Positions 43,097 to 55,288 of a DNA stretch of 64,000 bases are shown here, in pieces. The notes beneath the pieces are model-generated. The model saw only the letters and a list, made by a program, of their open reading frames with translations. It was not told where the DNA came from and made no database searches. Numbering within the stretch: position 1 is the first letter of the stretch; every line of letters begins with the position of its first letter. The position numbers and the translations under genes were made by a program. Source of the DNA: Tetradesmus obliquus (taxonomy: Eukaryota; Chlorophyta; Chlorophyceae; Sphaeropleales; Scenedesmaceae); the NCBI GenBank assembly GCA_030272155.1, contig CP126192.1:8342501-8406500 (forward strand), given 5' to 3'.

Positions 43097-43758
43097 TCAC
43101 TTCTTCTTTTTGCCGGACTTCTTAGCTGCGCCCTTGCTGCTGCCTGCTGCTGCCGCGGCGCTGCTGCTGCTGCCGGCGCCTGCCTGCGCCTTCTGCCCCG
43201 GCTTCATGCTCCTGCTGTGGTGCCTCTTGCATAGGTCAGCCATGCGCAGCATCAGCTCCTTCTCTGCGGGCGCAGCAGCAATGTATTTATTGTACGTTAG
43301 CACAGAGCAGCGTACAATCAAGATCCTGCATCAGCCATGCGCAGCATGAGCTCCTTCTCTGCGGGCGCAGCAGCAGGCGAATAACAAAATCAGTGGTGAT
43401 ATCCCCACACAGTATGGACGGTGTTGCGGACAGCTTTTATACAAAGGCCCTCATTAGACATGCGCAGGTGTGAGCACGTTTTCCGATAGGTGTGTTCATG
43501 ACTGGCTGATACTGCTCAACAAAAGCCCAACCCACGTGTTTGTTGCGATATCTACTCATCGGCACCTCTGGATCCACCAAGCTGCTGCTGCCGCTGCTGA
43601 AACTGCTTACTAAGGGCTCCATGTTGATGCTGGTGCTGCTGGCTAACGCCGTAGCAGCAAGGTGCTGATGCGAGTTTGCTGCTGCAGCTGCTGCAGCCAT
43701 ACAGGCCACTCACTGCTGGGCACAACCGGGTTGCCGGGCTGCCGTCCTCCTTGATGAG

Positions 43759-43790
<32 letters not shown>

Positions 43791-44749
43791 TCTAATGCTG
43801 CCACATACAATGCGTACATTGCATGCTATGCATGTCACTCACTGTTGGGCACATCTGGGTTGACTGGGTTGCCGTCCTCCTTCCTCTGCTGCTGCTGCTG
43901 CTGCTGCCAAACAACAAAACTGCCGAATCATGCATGTCACTCACTGTTGGGCACGTCCGGGTTTACTGGTCTGCCGTTTTCCTTTGTGAGCTCCTGCTGC
44001 TGCTGCTGCTACTGCTGCAGCCAAACAGCGCAAATTGAGAACACTAAATGCCAGCTCACTGTTGGGCACGTCCGGGTTGACTGGGCTGCCGTCCTCCTTC
44101 CGCAGCGTCACGCGCAGCCGCCCGAAGCTCAACTCCTTGCCAGGCAGCACACACCAGTTGCGAGGGTAGCGCTTCCACTGCAGCAGCAGCAGCAGCAGCA
44201 ACAGGCCGGCATGTGCCAGACCGCAGGCAAGCGAGTTGAAAACAGATGTGAGAGGCTCCCGCCGCAAATCGGAGAGATGGATAGAGATAGTGAACCAGCA
44301 TGCAGGTGTTGCGCAATGCTGCGCAGAGCTGTACAGAGTGTGCTGCTGCTGTGGCTGCCCCTGCTGGCGCTGTTTCTGTGCACGCTGCTGCTGCTGCTGC
44401 AGCTACACTACGCACGGGCGAACTAACCCAGTGGTGCATGCAGCACTAGCCATTCAGGCAGTGCTGCAAGCGTGTCATTGCTGATCAAGGCACTGATGAC
44501 AGCCCGGAGAAACTGCCCCAGCGGAATGAATGAATGAGCTACGCGTGGTGCGTTCACACTCAACACCCGCATAAGTCAAGGAAGGGGGCGTGTGTGGCAA
44601 TGAGGCAACCTCATGTGCCTCCACGCCTCCTACCATTGCCACAGCGGTTCTGCTGCAGGCATGTTACACATGCTGCTGTGAACGCACGCAGTGCCTGTGA
44701 AATACTGCTGCTGCTGGTCCTGCTGCTGCTAGCTGCTAGCTGCTGCTGC

Positions 44750-44786
<37 letters not shown>

Positions 44787-45309
44787 AACACACCTCCTTG
44801 TCCACTTTCAGGTGCAGCCCTTTTTCACATGCATCAAACATCTGCTCAATGGTGGGCCAGTCCACGGCTGCAGCAGAGAAAGCAGCACACGTACAGGCAT
44901 GACAGACGCTTGATTTAGCATGGTGAAACTTGTTACTTGCAGGACAGGTGTCGACGGCTAAGCATCAGCATGAACTCACTGCAAAATGCTCCGCGCCGGG
45001 ACATCACGGCAGCATTACAGCGTCTGCTTGCACCACGTGCAGCCAGTGCTGCCGTGCAAAGGGTTCAGGCAAAGGAGCCTCCCCGCTGTTGAATCACGCA
45101 GGAAAGGCTGTCAGTGGTGGCTTACCTTTGTCTGCTGGGATTCGCCTGCCCTGCGCTACTGTCTTTGCTGAGTTGAGATAGTCCGGGTATATGATCACTC
45201 TCTGCAGTCAGGCATAGTGAGCAACACGTGAGATAATGAAAAGTGTTGCTGCTATGTATATGTCGTCGCAAGAGCATCAACGGAGCAGCACCGTGTCTGT
45301 AGAAGCCAT
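43097..45309 (-). CDS. SRP19: Signal recognition particle 19 kDa subunit, 5 exons
   Basis: Binds SRP RNA helices 6 and 8 and prepares the particle for SRP54. Exons 45309-45292, 45201-45126, 44867-44794, 44177-44060 and 43263-43097 join in phase to 150 residues (human 144). Motifs: VIIYPDYLNSAKTVAQGRRI (human IYPAYLNNKKTIAEGRRI), VDWPTIEQMFDACEKGLHLK, RYPRNWCVLPGKELSFGRLR with VTLRKEDGSPVNPDVPN, KELMLRMADLCKRHHSR, and a C-terminal basic tail ending KKSGKKKK, all as in eukaryotic SRP19. The first exon (MASTDT) is the least certain part: it is 18 bases with a weak GTGCTG donor, chosen because it is the nearest ATG that keeps phase. The tail sequence is partly duplicated just downstream of the stop (43020-43085). 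Confidence 0.92.
43710..43995 (-). repeat. Exon echoes of SRP19 exon 4 (3' end plus donor)
   Basis: Three copies, near 43712, 43845 and 43938, of EDGSPVNPDVPN plus the GTGAGT donor, separated by (CTG)n runs, downstream of the real exon 44060-44177. Confidence 0.85.
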
Positions 45310-45864
45310 GCTGCTGCTGCTCCTTTGACGTGTTGCTGCTGCTAGTGGGGCAGCTGTCTGAGGAACAAGAGATTGAAGCTGAGTATCAGACCAAAACAAT
45401 AAACAGACGAAATGCTACTTCTGAATCGCTTTTTTGGTCGTTCAGTGCAGCGTGCTGGTCCAAGCTGGCGACAGTGAAGGACCTTGTGTCAGTTGAGGTG
45501 TTGCAGTTAGTTCGTTACGATCGACCAAATTCATTACGCATGACCAAAAGCTGATCTACACATCACGTAGGGCTGGCTATTCTCATCCAAAGTGGCTGTT
45601 CGCGTTCATTACGTTGCAAACTGAAACCGCGACTTTCACGAGCTTTGCCACACGCGTAAGGGCCCTAACAGCACTGATAAGACAAAACACAAGCAACTGG
45701 TAGCAGCGTGCTGCACAGAAGCTACGCTGCAGGCTACAGCTCGCCTCAAGCAGGGCAGTGCATCCTGCCCCTGCAGTACCATATTGCTGGCACCATCAGC
45801 GACAGCATCAGCATTAGCACTCCGGCTGCAGCGTATCAGCTACAGAAAACAACAGCAGAGCCCC
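45310..45864. promoter_or_regulatory. Divergent promoter region, SRP19 and LRR gene
   Basis: 556 bases between opposite start codons. The sequence is less repetitive than the introns. Bidirectional promoter inferred from geometry; no motif recognised. Confidence 0.4.
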
Positions 45865-47673
45865 ATGCAACAACAGCCGGAGCAACAGCTGGAGGCGCAG
45901 ATGCATGCGTCAGCTCTGCCGGTTCCTGCAGGACCAGCTGGCAGTCAGCAGCAGCAGGCTGGAGCAACGCAGCTGCATCAGCTGCCTGCAGCAGCACTAG
46001 CAGCAATCGCAGGCTATCTCACATCCTCTGAGCGGCTTGCGCTGGGCCGCTTGGTGTTTGGGAGCAGCCATGCAGCTGCAGCCGCAGCAGTGCTTGGGAC
46101 ACTGCATGCATGCAGCGTGCGTAGCCCGCATGGCAGCAGCAGCATAGAGCAGCATCATCAGCAGCAGGTGCAGAGCAGAGTCAGCTGCCTGGCTGCTGCT
46201 GCCAGCATGCCCCGCTTAGGCCGCCTGCAGCTGCAGCTGCCGCTGCCACAGCAGCAGCAGTGTGCCTGGGCAGCAGCAGTAGACAGCCTAGCGAGCATGC
46301 GCCAGCTCACCTGCTTGCAGCTGCAGCTGCTGAATGCAACACGCGGGCAGCTGCAGCAGCAGCAGCAGGACCTGGCCCAGCAGCAGATGACTGAACTGCT
46401 AGAAGCTGTAGGGACACTGCAGTCCTGCAAGGAGCTCTGTATCAAGCTGTGCTGTCCTGTGGAGGACTCAGAGCTGTTCAGCATGCCAGGTACTGCAGCA
46501 GCAAGATCAATACTTTCAGTGCCAGCTACTTTACAGCCACTAGTGCAGCTGTCCAGCTGCCTGCAGCGGCTGGAAATCACAACGCAGCAGCGGCTGCCGG
46601 CAGCAACGTTAGGGCATCTTGCGTGCCTGACACAGCTGACAACACTGCACCTGCAGTGCAATAACAGCAGCAGCGCCACGGCCAGCAGCAGTGGCAGAGC
46701 TGCGCCATGCACTGCATGCAGCTATGAAGAGGCAGCAGCTGCGTGTCTGCTGCCTCTCATGCCACAGCTGCATAGCCTGGAGCTGACTGGGTACTTGGTG
46801 CAGCAGCAGCAGCAGCAGCAGCCTATGCAACAGACCCAGCACGGCAGCAGCAGCAGCAACTTGCTGATGCTGCTGCACCAGCTTCAGCCCAACAAGCTCA
46901 CAGCACTCGAGCTCAGCTGCAGCAGCTGCCTGCCGTTCCCTGCAGCAGCTGCAGCGCTGGCTGCGCTGACTGGCCTGCGCAGCTTGGGCCTTGCAGGAGC
47001 AGCAGCAGCAGCAGATGACCTGGCAGTGATGGGGCAAGGCCTGCGGCGGCTCACTCGGCTGGACTTGAGCCATAGTAACACTACATTTACATCAGCTGCT
47101 GGACCTGCAGCAGGGCTTGCAGGAAACGCTGCTGCTGCTGCTGCTGCTGCTGGAGGAGGGGATCTATATGGTACAGCAGTGCTGCCGCTGCAGCGCTGGC
47201 TGGGGCACTTCTGCGGCTTACAGGAGCTAGCGTTGTGCAGGCGGGCAGTAGCGGCGTCAGATCTGCATGCTGTGCTGCAGCAGCTGCCGCAGCTGACAAG
47301 TTTGGACTTGTCTGGCGCATTGCTTGGCTCGTCAACGCTAGCTCGGGGGTTGTGCAACTACGAGGGCAATGGTCGCAGTGGTCCCGGTGCTGCAGCAGCA
47401 AAGTTGGTGAGGCTTGGCTTGCAGGGCATTCTACTGGGTCCTGAAGGCGTGCTATTGCTGGCATATGCAGCAGGGCAAGCAGCAGCAGCGCCTGGCGGCC
47501 TGGAGATCAACAGCTGCCTGGGGCAGTTGCGGGAGCTGGATCTGCGTGGGTGCCGTGCCGGTGCTGCTGCTGTTGCTGCGCTGCGGCGGGCACTGCCAGG
47601 GCTTGCAGTGCTGCAGCTGGAAGGCATGGATTGGGCTGAGCCTGGCCTGGAGTGGCTGATAGGCGACTACTGA
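45865..47673 (+). CDS. Intronless leucine-rich-repeat protein with F-box-like start
   Basis: Single open frame of 602 residues from ATG 45865. The frame is open further upstream but has no ATG there. Residues ~37-68 (LHQLPAAALAAIAGYLTSS) resemble an F-box, which would recruit a Skp1-Cullin ubiquitin ligase; this is tentative. The rest is irregular LRRs of plant/F-box type, for example LTCLQLQLLN, LTRLDLSHSN, LQELALCRRAV, LTSLDLSGALLG and LRELDLRGCRAG, closing with LPGLAVLQLEGMDW. Poly-Gln and poly-Ala insertions interrupt the repeats. It is the only clear locus here without introns or exon echoes. A TGTAA at 47731-47735 lies 58 bases past the stop. Substrate or partner unknown. Confidence 0.82.
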   Translation: MQQQPEQQLEAQMHASALPVPAGPAGSQQQQAGATQLHQLPAAALAAIAGYLTSSERLALGRLVFGSSHAAAAAAVLGTLHACSVRSPHGSSSIEQHHQQQVQSRVSCLAAAASMPRLGRLQLQLPLPQQQQCAWAAAVDSLASMRQLTCLQLQLLNATRGQLQQQQQDLAQQQMTELLEAVGTLQSCKELCIKLCCPVEDSELFSMPGTAAARSILSVPATLQPLVQLSSCLQRLEITTQQRLPAATLGHLACLTQLTTLHLQCNNSSSATASSSGRAAPCTACSYEEAAAACLLPLMPQLHSLELTGYLVQQQQQQQPMQQTQHGSSSSNLLMLLHQLQPNKLTALELSCSSCLPFPAAAAALAALTGLRSLGLAGAAAAADDLAVMGQGLRRLTRLDLSHSNTTFTSAAGPAAGLAGNAAAAAAAAGGGDLYGTAVLPLQRWLGHFCGLQELALCRRAVAASDLHAVLQQLPQLTSLDLSGALLGSSTLARGLCNYEGNGRSGPGAAAAKLVRLGLQGILLGPEGVLLLAYAAGQAAAAPGGLEINSCLGQLRELDLRGCRAGAAAVAALRRALPGLAVLQLEGMDWAEPGLEWLIGDY

Positions 47674-48507
47674 TGGGCTGTGTTGCGTCGTGCACGTTAC
47701 GTGACGTGTCTAAATTCGTTTTTATACATGTGTAACACACAATGAGGTGATGGCGGGGCTGTGTGAGCATTGTATGGTACAGCGTCACGCAGCACGGTGC
47801 TGCCGCTGAAGCTCGTGTGGCGTGGATATCTGTGCTGTGTAATTGGCGGTCATGATTTGAAACAAAATTTTTAAGATTGAGTGCCGCATGTTGGCTTCAT
47901 TCAGCATGATGTGGCAGTGCACTGCAGCAGCCAGGGCACTGTGATTGCTTCAAAGCATTTGCGCTGACACTCTGTGCACCACTGGTATACCTGGGCCAGC
48001 TATACACGGCATTGTAGATCTGATGGTAAACCTTGAGTCACCTGTCAAGGCCAACAACACCGCGTCATCACGTGCGCATGGTGAGTGGCACGGCGTGGGT
48101 GTGCTCACGGCCTTGCACCGTTTTTCCCGCCGTTCCCCTGGGCGCTGTTGTGTAGGTGACAAACAATACGTCGTGTTCCACCTGTTCAGAAGTTTGCTGA
48201 ATGTACTGCCGATCACAAATGTAGTACCGATGCCACAAGGGTAGACAAATCGGGATAAATGGGCGATTTGTCATGGTCACACTCTGGTCACTCCTGCTCC
48301 AATCCACTGCCGCAGCTGCCAGCTACCACCAAAACCTGCTGCGATAAAAGCGCATCGAGATGCTGGATATACCGTGATCGTCTGAGCCCAGGAGCATTCA
48401 AACCGTGTGCCACTTTCCGCGACTTCCTTCGGCATTGAACTCAGCCGATTGGCAAGGCACTAGCTGAAGAGCCGTTAAACTAGTTTAAAAACGTAACACT
48501 TTGCAAA
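47674..48507. other. Intergenic, LRR gene 3' flank and P450 promoter
   Basis: 834 bases between two plus-strand genes. TGTAA words near 47731 and 47836 are candidate poly(A) signals for the LRR gene. The start context of the next gene is GCAAAATGG. Confidence 0.5.
47731..47735 (+). terminator. Candidate TGTAA poly(A) signal of the LRR gene
   Basis: Green-algal mRNAs commonly use UGUAA upstream of the cleavage site. This one is 58 bases past the stop codon. Confidence 0.4.
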
Positions 48508-51500
48508 ATGGCCGGTGCACCGGCTGACAAGGGTCTCCCGGTGCTGGCCCTAGGTGCTGCTGCTGCAACAGCAGCAGCAGTAACAGCTGCTGGCATCTAC
48601 GCATGCAGAACACCCCAGCCAGCTGCCGAGCACCACTTCATCGTGTTTCTAGACTCTGACAATGGCTGCAGCAGGAATGGAAAGCTGATCTCGCTGCCAG
48701 AGGAGTCACTGCCGCAGCTGGAAGCAGCAGTATGTACCGCACTGGGCATCAAACCAGGCGCCAGCCTCTTCATCTATGACACAAAAGAGAAGCTGCATGC
48801 AGCTACCCTGCAGGAGCAACTGCAGCAGCACCTGGCAAACAGCAGCAGCTGGCGCGGCTGGGCAGTGCTGCCTCTGATCGCCTCAGAGAGCGGTCAGCTG
48901 AGCAGCGATGCTGCACAGCTGTCACCGCTGCAGCTGCCGCCGCGTGGCCCCAGGCCACTCCCTGTTGTGCGCAATGCACTGCTGGCGTTATCAGGACCCT
49001 ACGAGCCACCCTTGTGAGTGAACAGTCAAGCACAGATAGTTGTGACTGCCCTGCAAGAAGTTGCTGTGTACTTGTAATAAAGCTGCCATCTTGTGTGGTA
49101 GTGACAGCCCTTGTACCCTTGCATTGTGTTGCGCATGCACGCTGATTTCTCCAATATTTGTGATCCTAACCGCTGCTGCTGCCATGCCGTGCTCTTGCCC
49201 TGCCTGCAGCTACAACTTCTGGCACCACCTCTTCACACCCGACAAGGTTGACCAGTGGTGAGCGATGACTCATGCATGTGAGATAGATGTGGTATGTGGT
49301 GACAGGGCGGCGGGTCAACTGTGCCCTACAGCAGCGGCGGCCGCAGCAGCAGCAGCAGCAGCGTGAGATGCAGCAAGCTGATAGTTAACCCTTAACGCAG
49401 CGTGACTGGCGGCTCATCTTTCGGCTGCCTGGCTGTCCCTGCATTTTGCTGCCCTCCTGTTGTCTGCCGCAGGGGTGAGACGGTGCGCGTGGAGCTCCCA
49501 GCCAGTCATATAGACCGTGAAGCGCTGCGTGGCCACTATGATGACTTTGAGGCTGCCATCGCTGCCAGCATTCACACCTGTGACGCTGACGTGCTGGGGG
49601 AGCTGCTGGAGCGGCAGGGTGACTTCCCCAAGATGTGGAACAGGGCCAATGAGAAGGCCTTCACGCGGCTGGGTGAGTGCGTGGGGGGCTGGTGTGTACA
49701 GCCTTATTGCAAGTCGTGTGACTGCCAGTGACAGCACCCCTGCCTCGTACCGTCTTTTTCCTATTCGCCGCCAACCTCACACTGCTTCAAAAACATACTT
49801 TGCGCAAAAGTCCACACCAAACTCTGCGCTGAAAATCACACCACACATCACACCTCACTTCATCCCAAAGTTCACACCATCCGTGTCTGCCTGCAGCCGA
49901 GCTCGGCATTCTCGAGAATGGAATCTTCACCAGCGACACACCCAGCAGCCGCGACCAAAACATCTTCAACACATGCTCACCTTAGACAACTTCACACCAA
50001 AGTTCACACTCATTTTGCCACCTGCCTGCAGCTGAGAACGGCATCTTCACCAGTGACACACCCAGCGCCGACTGGCAGACCGTGCACGGCCTCTTTCCCC
50101 GGGGCTTCAACCAGCTCAAGATCCAGAATGCCTACTTCCCCATCATTGTGAAGAAGACAAACGCCTTTGTGGCTGAGTGGAGCAGGTGAGGCGTGGCTGC
50201 TGCTGACGTGTGCAGTGTTCTAGTTTGCATACCATCACTACCATAGCAACTGCAGCAAAGTGTATTGTACAATCAGCAGTGTGAAGAAGACAAACGCCTT
50301 TGTGGCTGAGTGGAGCAGGTGAGGCATGGCTGCTGGGATGGGTGCTCAGCACGCGCAGCAGCAGCACAGAGTTTGCAAGGAGCATCAGAATGCATGCTGC
50401 ATTGCTGTGCCAGGACAATAGCTGCTGCTCAACACTGTTCTGTATTTCAGTGATTTCAGTAATACAGCTGTGTAAAGTTCATACTTTCCTGCTGCTTGTT
50501 GCTGCAGATTTGAGCCGGGGCACCTGGTGACTGGCGTGAACAACTGGCTGGCCTGCATGACAGCAGACGCCGTCATCAAGGCAGCTTGCAATGTGGACAT
50601 GGACAACATCGCGCGCCGCGCACGAGGTGAGCTAATTCAAATTGCAGTGTGTGACGTTGGGATCCAAACATATAGGTGACCTGCATTGCGGTAGGAGATG
50701 GACAACATTGCGCGACGCGCACGAGTAGCGTCAACACTGTATGTACTACTATGCTGCTGAACTGTCTGCAACTGCTGTTTTTGCAGGCGAGCCAGCGCAC
50801 CCCATCCTGGAGACGTTCCGCCGCCTGGGCTCCATCAACCCGGCCCTGGCCAAGCCGTGGCAGGTGGTGGGGCTGGCCAACTTCCTCAACCCCTTCTACG
50901 ACACAAAGGTGGGCGTAAAATACATTACATTACATTACATTACATGCTCCACTCAATGAGGAGTGGGAACCCCAGTCAGGAGCCAACGAGAGGCTCATAG
51001 GGGGAGGAAACATCGAAGAACAACTCATCATCATCCCAACCGTCAGAAGAAATCGCAGAAAAAAACTCATCAGCATCATCAATAACTTACAATGTTATGT
51101 TTATGTCGTTATTAGCTGCATTATGGTGTTTAATTTACCTCCACAATTTGCTGGCAGATCTAAAATGCAACAGCCAGCTGGCTGCTGTTTGTCTAGTCTG
51201 CAAGCAGTTGTTGCATTGGCTTGCAGCAGGCTGGCCAAGCCGTGGCAGGTGGTGGGCCTGGCCAACTGCCTCAACCCCTTCTACGACACAAAGGTGGGCG
51301 TCAAATACACTGTTTATGTCGTTAGTAGCTCATTATGGTGTTAAATTACCTCCACAATTTGCTGAAAGATCTGAAATGCAACAGCCAGCGAGCTGCTGCT
51401 TGTCTAGTAGTGCAAGCAGTTGTCGCATTGGCATGCAGCTAGCCGGCCAAGCCGTGGCAGGTGGTAGGCCTGGCCAACTTCCTCAACCCCTTCTATGACA

Positions 51501-52055
51501 CAAAGGTCGGTGAAGTGCCGTGCTTTGCTTTTTCAGCTTCGTAATGATGTATGGACTCCCTCGACCACTTTGCAGGCAGATTTTACATGCAACAGTCAGC
51601 TGGCTGCTGCTTGTTCAGCAGTGCACAATGCCATGATGTGCTCATGCTGTGCTGCTGTAACAAACATACAATTGCTGGGCTGCTGCAGGCGGGCCAGGAG
51701 TGCATCTACAGCCAGCTGAAAGGGCAGCTGCAGGGCATGGTGGAGGCGCTGATCGAGCAGACACGCAGGTGCGGCGGCGGCTTTGGGCACACGTTTGACC
51801 GATGTTTGACTGGGCGTTGACCGCGTTTGACCGGCATCATGAAAGTGCCAGCAGCACCTGGTTCCAGCTGAGATATTGTAGCCAACCTGTTCTTCTGCTT
51901 GCCGCCTCATCCGCTTTGCAGTGATCACCAGTCAGCATGTTGCAAGTATTAAGCGGCTGGTGTTCTTTCGCCATTGCTGCTGCTGCAGGGGCGAGCTGGG
52001 CGACTCGCTTCTCTCTGGCCTCATCAGTAAGCAATGCCCGGCCATTGGCTTACAC

Positions 52056-52128
<73 letters not shown>

Positions 52129-55100
52129 AGGGGCGAGCTGGGCGACACGCTGCTCTCCAGTCTCATCAGCGAGAAATCCCCAGCCACCGGGCTGTATGTG
52201 CGCCAGAGCCTGCTCTTCTCCCACTTTGCCACCCTGCTGGTGGCTGGGCACGAGACCACTGCCAACACGATGGGGTTCTTGATGTACCACCTGAGCCAGA
52301 ACCCCAAGTGGGAGGAGCGGCTGCGCGCTGAGACACGGGTGAGCACATGGCATAGTAACAAGGTTTCTACTAACAGGGACAGCAGGGACACATGGTCCAG
52401 ATCTGCTGTGTCAGTCTCTGTGATTTTTGGTGCCTGACACTAGATGCAACTTTAAATTGCTCAACACCATGGGCTTCCTGATGTACCACCTGAGCCAGAA
52501 CCCCAAGTGGGAGGAGCGGCTGCGCGCTGAGATAAGGGCGAGCTCAGCAGGCTCATGGCGCTGCAGTTGGGCTGGCCACTGATCGGAGCACGCAGTGCAA
52601 ATTGCAGTGGTAACGTGTGCCTGGCACCTGTCTATCACAGCCGTGCATGTGGTCTGTACTGCTGCCGTCACCGCCGCCGGCGCTGCTGCTGCTGCTGGTG
52701 CTGCTGTAGGTCAGCGTCAACAGCTTGCTTTGCCTTTCCTCCGCTAACAGCCCGCACATACCTGCACCCCTTTTTATTGCTCTCACAGGAGGTGCTGGGC
52801 GGCCGCGCTGAGCTGTCTGCCTCAGACATTCCCCGCCTGGTGGTGGCTGAGGCGTGTTTCAAGGAAGCGCTGCGGCTGCACCCGCCAGCAGGCAATGTGG
52901 GCCGTGATGCAGCACACGACACCGTGCTCAAGGTGGGAAGAGACCTGCTGCTGCTGTTGTTGCTGCTGGGGATGACGGCGATGGTGTGGATGGTGATGTG
53001 TATGCTATGCTGCAGGACGCATGGCAGGCTCGCTGAGCAGGCAGCATTGCAGCAGCCACACAAATGCGCTGTCGGCAGCTGCCCGCAAGTAATGGACACA
53101 GGAGCCGCGAGCTAAGCTGTTCAAGATGCCGCTGCATTTACCGGCAAATAATACCAGCTTTGTTCTTCCTGTATTCTGTTGTTGTTCTATGCAGGGCCAG
53201 TACCTGGTGCGCAGGGGCCAGCGCATCTCAGTCAACCTGGTCGCGCTGCACAGGCAGCCTCGCCACTGGGGCGGCAATTTTGGCGACCCAAATACCTTCA
53301 ACCCTGCTCGCTTCATGCCAGGGGCAGCCGAGGCAGCCGGGCGCCACCCGCACGCGTTCAAGCCTTTTGGTTTCGGTGTGAGGGCGTGTGCAGGCATGCA
53401 GTTTGCAATGTGGGAGGCGAAGACGCTGATTCCCATGCTGTACCACAACTTCACGTTCAGGCTGGTGGAGAAGTTCACACTGCGGCCCAGCAGGTGCGGC
53501 GTGAACTTGCGGTGTGAACTTTCAACTTCAGCATAGAACTTCCAGTTGAACACGTGCTGAAGCCCAGCAGGTGCGGCAGGAACTTCACCAGTTTATGGGA
53601 AAGGTTGCTGCAAGAGTGCTGCTGCCACTGTGAAGGTTGGGGTCGCTCCATGGGCCGTGGCAAGGCGCATGTGATCAACCTTGGAGCAACATACCGTACA
53701 CAGCTTAGCGTACAACAGCCGACGATCCGTCTTTGTCTGCTGCCTTGCCTGTGCTGACATGCACACTGTGCGCTGACTCTGTTGCTTTTGTGTGTTGTGT
53801 GTGCTTGCAGGAAGGAGTCGTTCCCCTCCCCTTCAGCAGAGGGGCTGGCTCTCTACATCTACCCTGCACCAGGCGCACCAGCAGTGCCCAAACCCATCGG
53901 CGCACCGGGCAGCAGCAGCAGCAGCACAGAACAGGCAGCTGCAGACACAGCAGCGCCCTCAACTCCAACACACGCAACCAGCAGCAGCAGCAGCAACGCC
54001 AAGCTGCCGGCAGGTGCAGCTGGCAGCAGCAGCAGCAGCAGCAGCAGTGCTGCACACAGCACGCCACTGCTGGTGCTATACGGCTCCAACTCTGGCACCT
54101 GTGAGGCCTTCGCCTCTCAGCTGGTGCAGGCAGCAGCAACGGCCGGCTTTGCTGCTACAGCAGCCACACTGGACAGTATCATGCCCTCTGCTGGGGGGCA
54201 GCCGCAGCTGCCCAAGGCCGGTGCTGTGCTGTTTGTAACATCCACATACAACGGCGAGCCGCCTGACAATGCGCTGCGCTTCGCGAAGTGGCTGCCTGCT
54301 GCTGCTGCTGCTGGTGCTGCTGGTGGTGCTGTTGAGGGCCTGCCGTTTGCTGTGCTGGGGGTGGGCAACAGCCAGTGGGCCACATACCAGGCCTTCCCTA
54401 GGTGAGAGCTTGCTTCAGAGTCTTTCACTACTAGCTTCCTGGGGTGTGAGCAGAACGGCAGCAAATTGGCACCTTTGCCGCTTGATGCTGCAGGTCACAC
54501 TGCATGCCGTCGCTTTGCTGCCAACCTGTAAGATCATGCATTCCTGACACAGCATCGTCTGTGACTTGCTGCTGCCCTGTCCTGCAGGCTGCTGGACTCC
54601 TGCCTGGCGGCTGCTGGCGGGCTGCGGCTGGCTCCAGTAATCGAAGCAGACACTGAGGCGCCCGGCTTTGCTGATGCTGCTGGGGAGTGCTGGGGCAGCC
54701 TGTGCCCGCTGCTGCTGGCTCACTTCAAGGTGCGGATCTGGCTGGTCCTTTAGGATGCTTTGCTGCCTGCTGCACAGTGTGCACAGCAGCAGGCACATTG
54801 TTCTGAACGGTGTGCTCAATTTGCAATGCATGCAAGATGGCGAAGACCGAAGCAACCTGTGCCAGCTGCTGCTGGCTCACTTCCAGGTGCGGTGCTGCAT
54901 GGTCCCTTGGGATGCTGTGCTGCTTGCCCCCCAGGAGTTTGCTCGGCAGCATGCGCATTTGTGGTTGTACACAGTGCACTCAACAACCTGCGATGCATGC
55001 CAGCCAGCACCGCCACCTATACTCCCATCTTTTGTTTATCCGCATTGGATCTTGCTGATTTGGGTGTTGCAGGTCGCCGCGCCAAGTGACAGCAGCGCCG

Positions 55101-55255
55101 CGGCAGCAGCAGCCGCCAGCGCTCCCCGTCTGCTGCTGGAGGCAGCCGGCCCAGCCACACCGCCCCTCACCATCAGAGAGGTTCTGGGGCAGCTGCGTGC
55201 ATACGGCCGGGCAACAGGCAATGCAGCTGCAGATCAAGCTGAAGGCAATGGCAGC

Positions 55256-55288
<33 letters not shown>

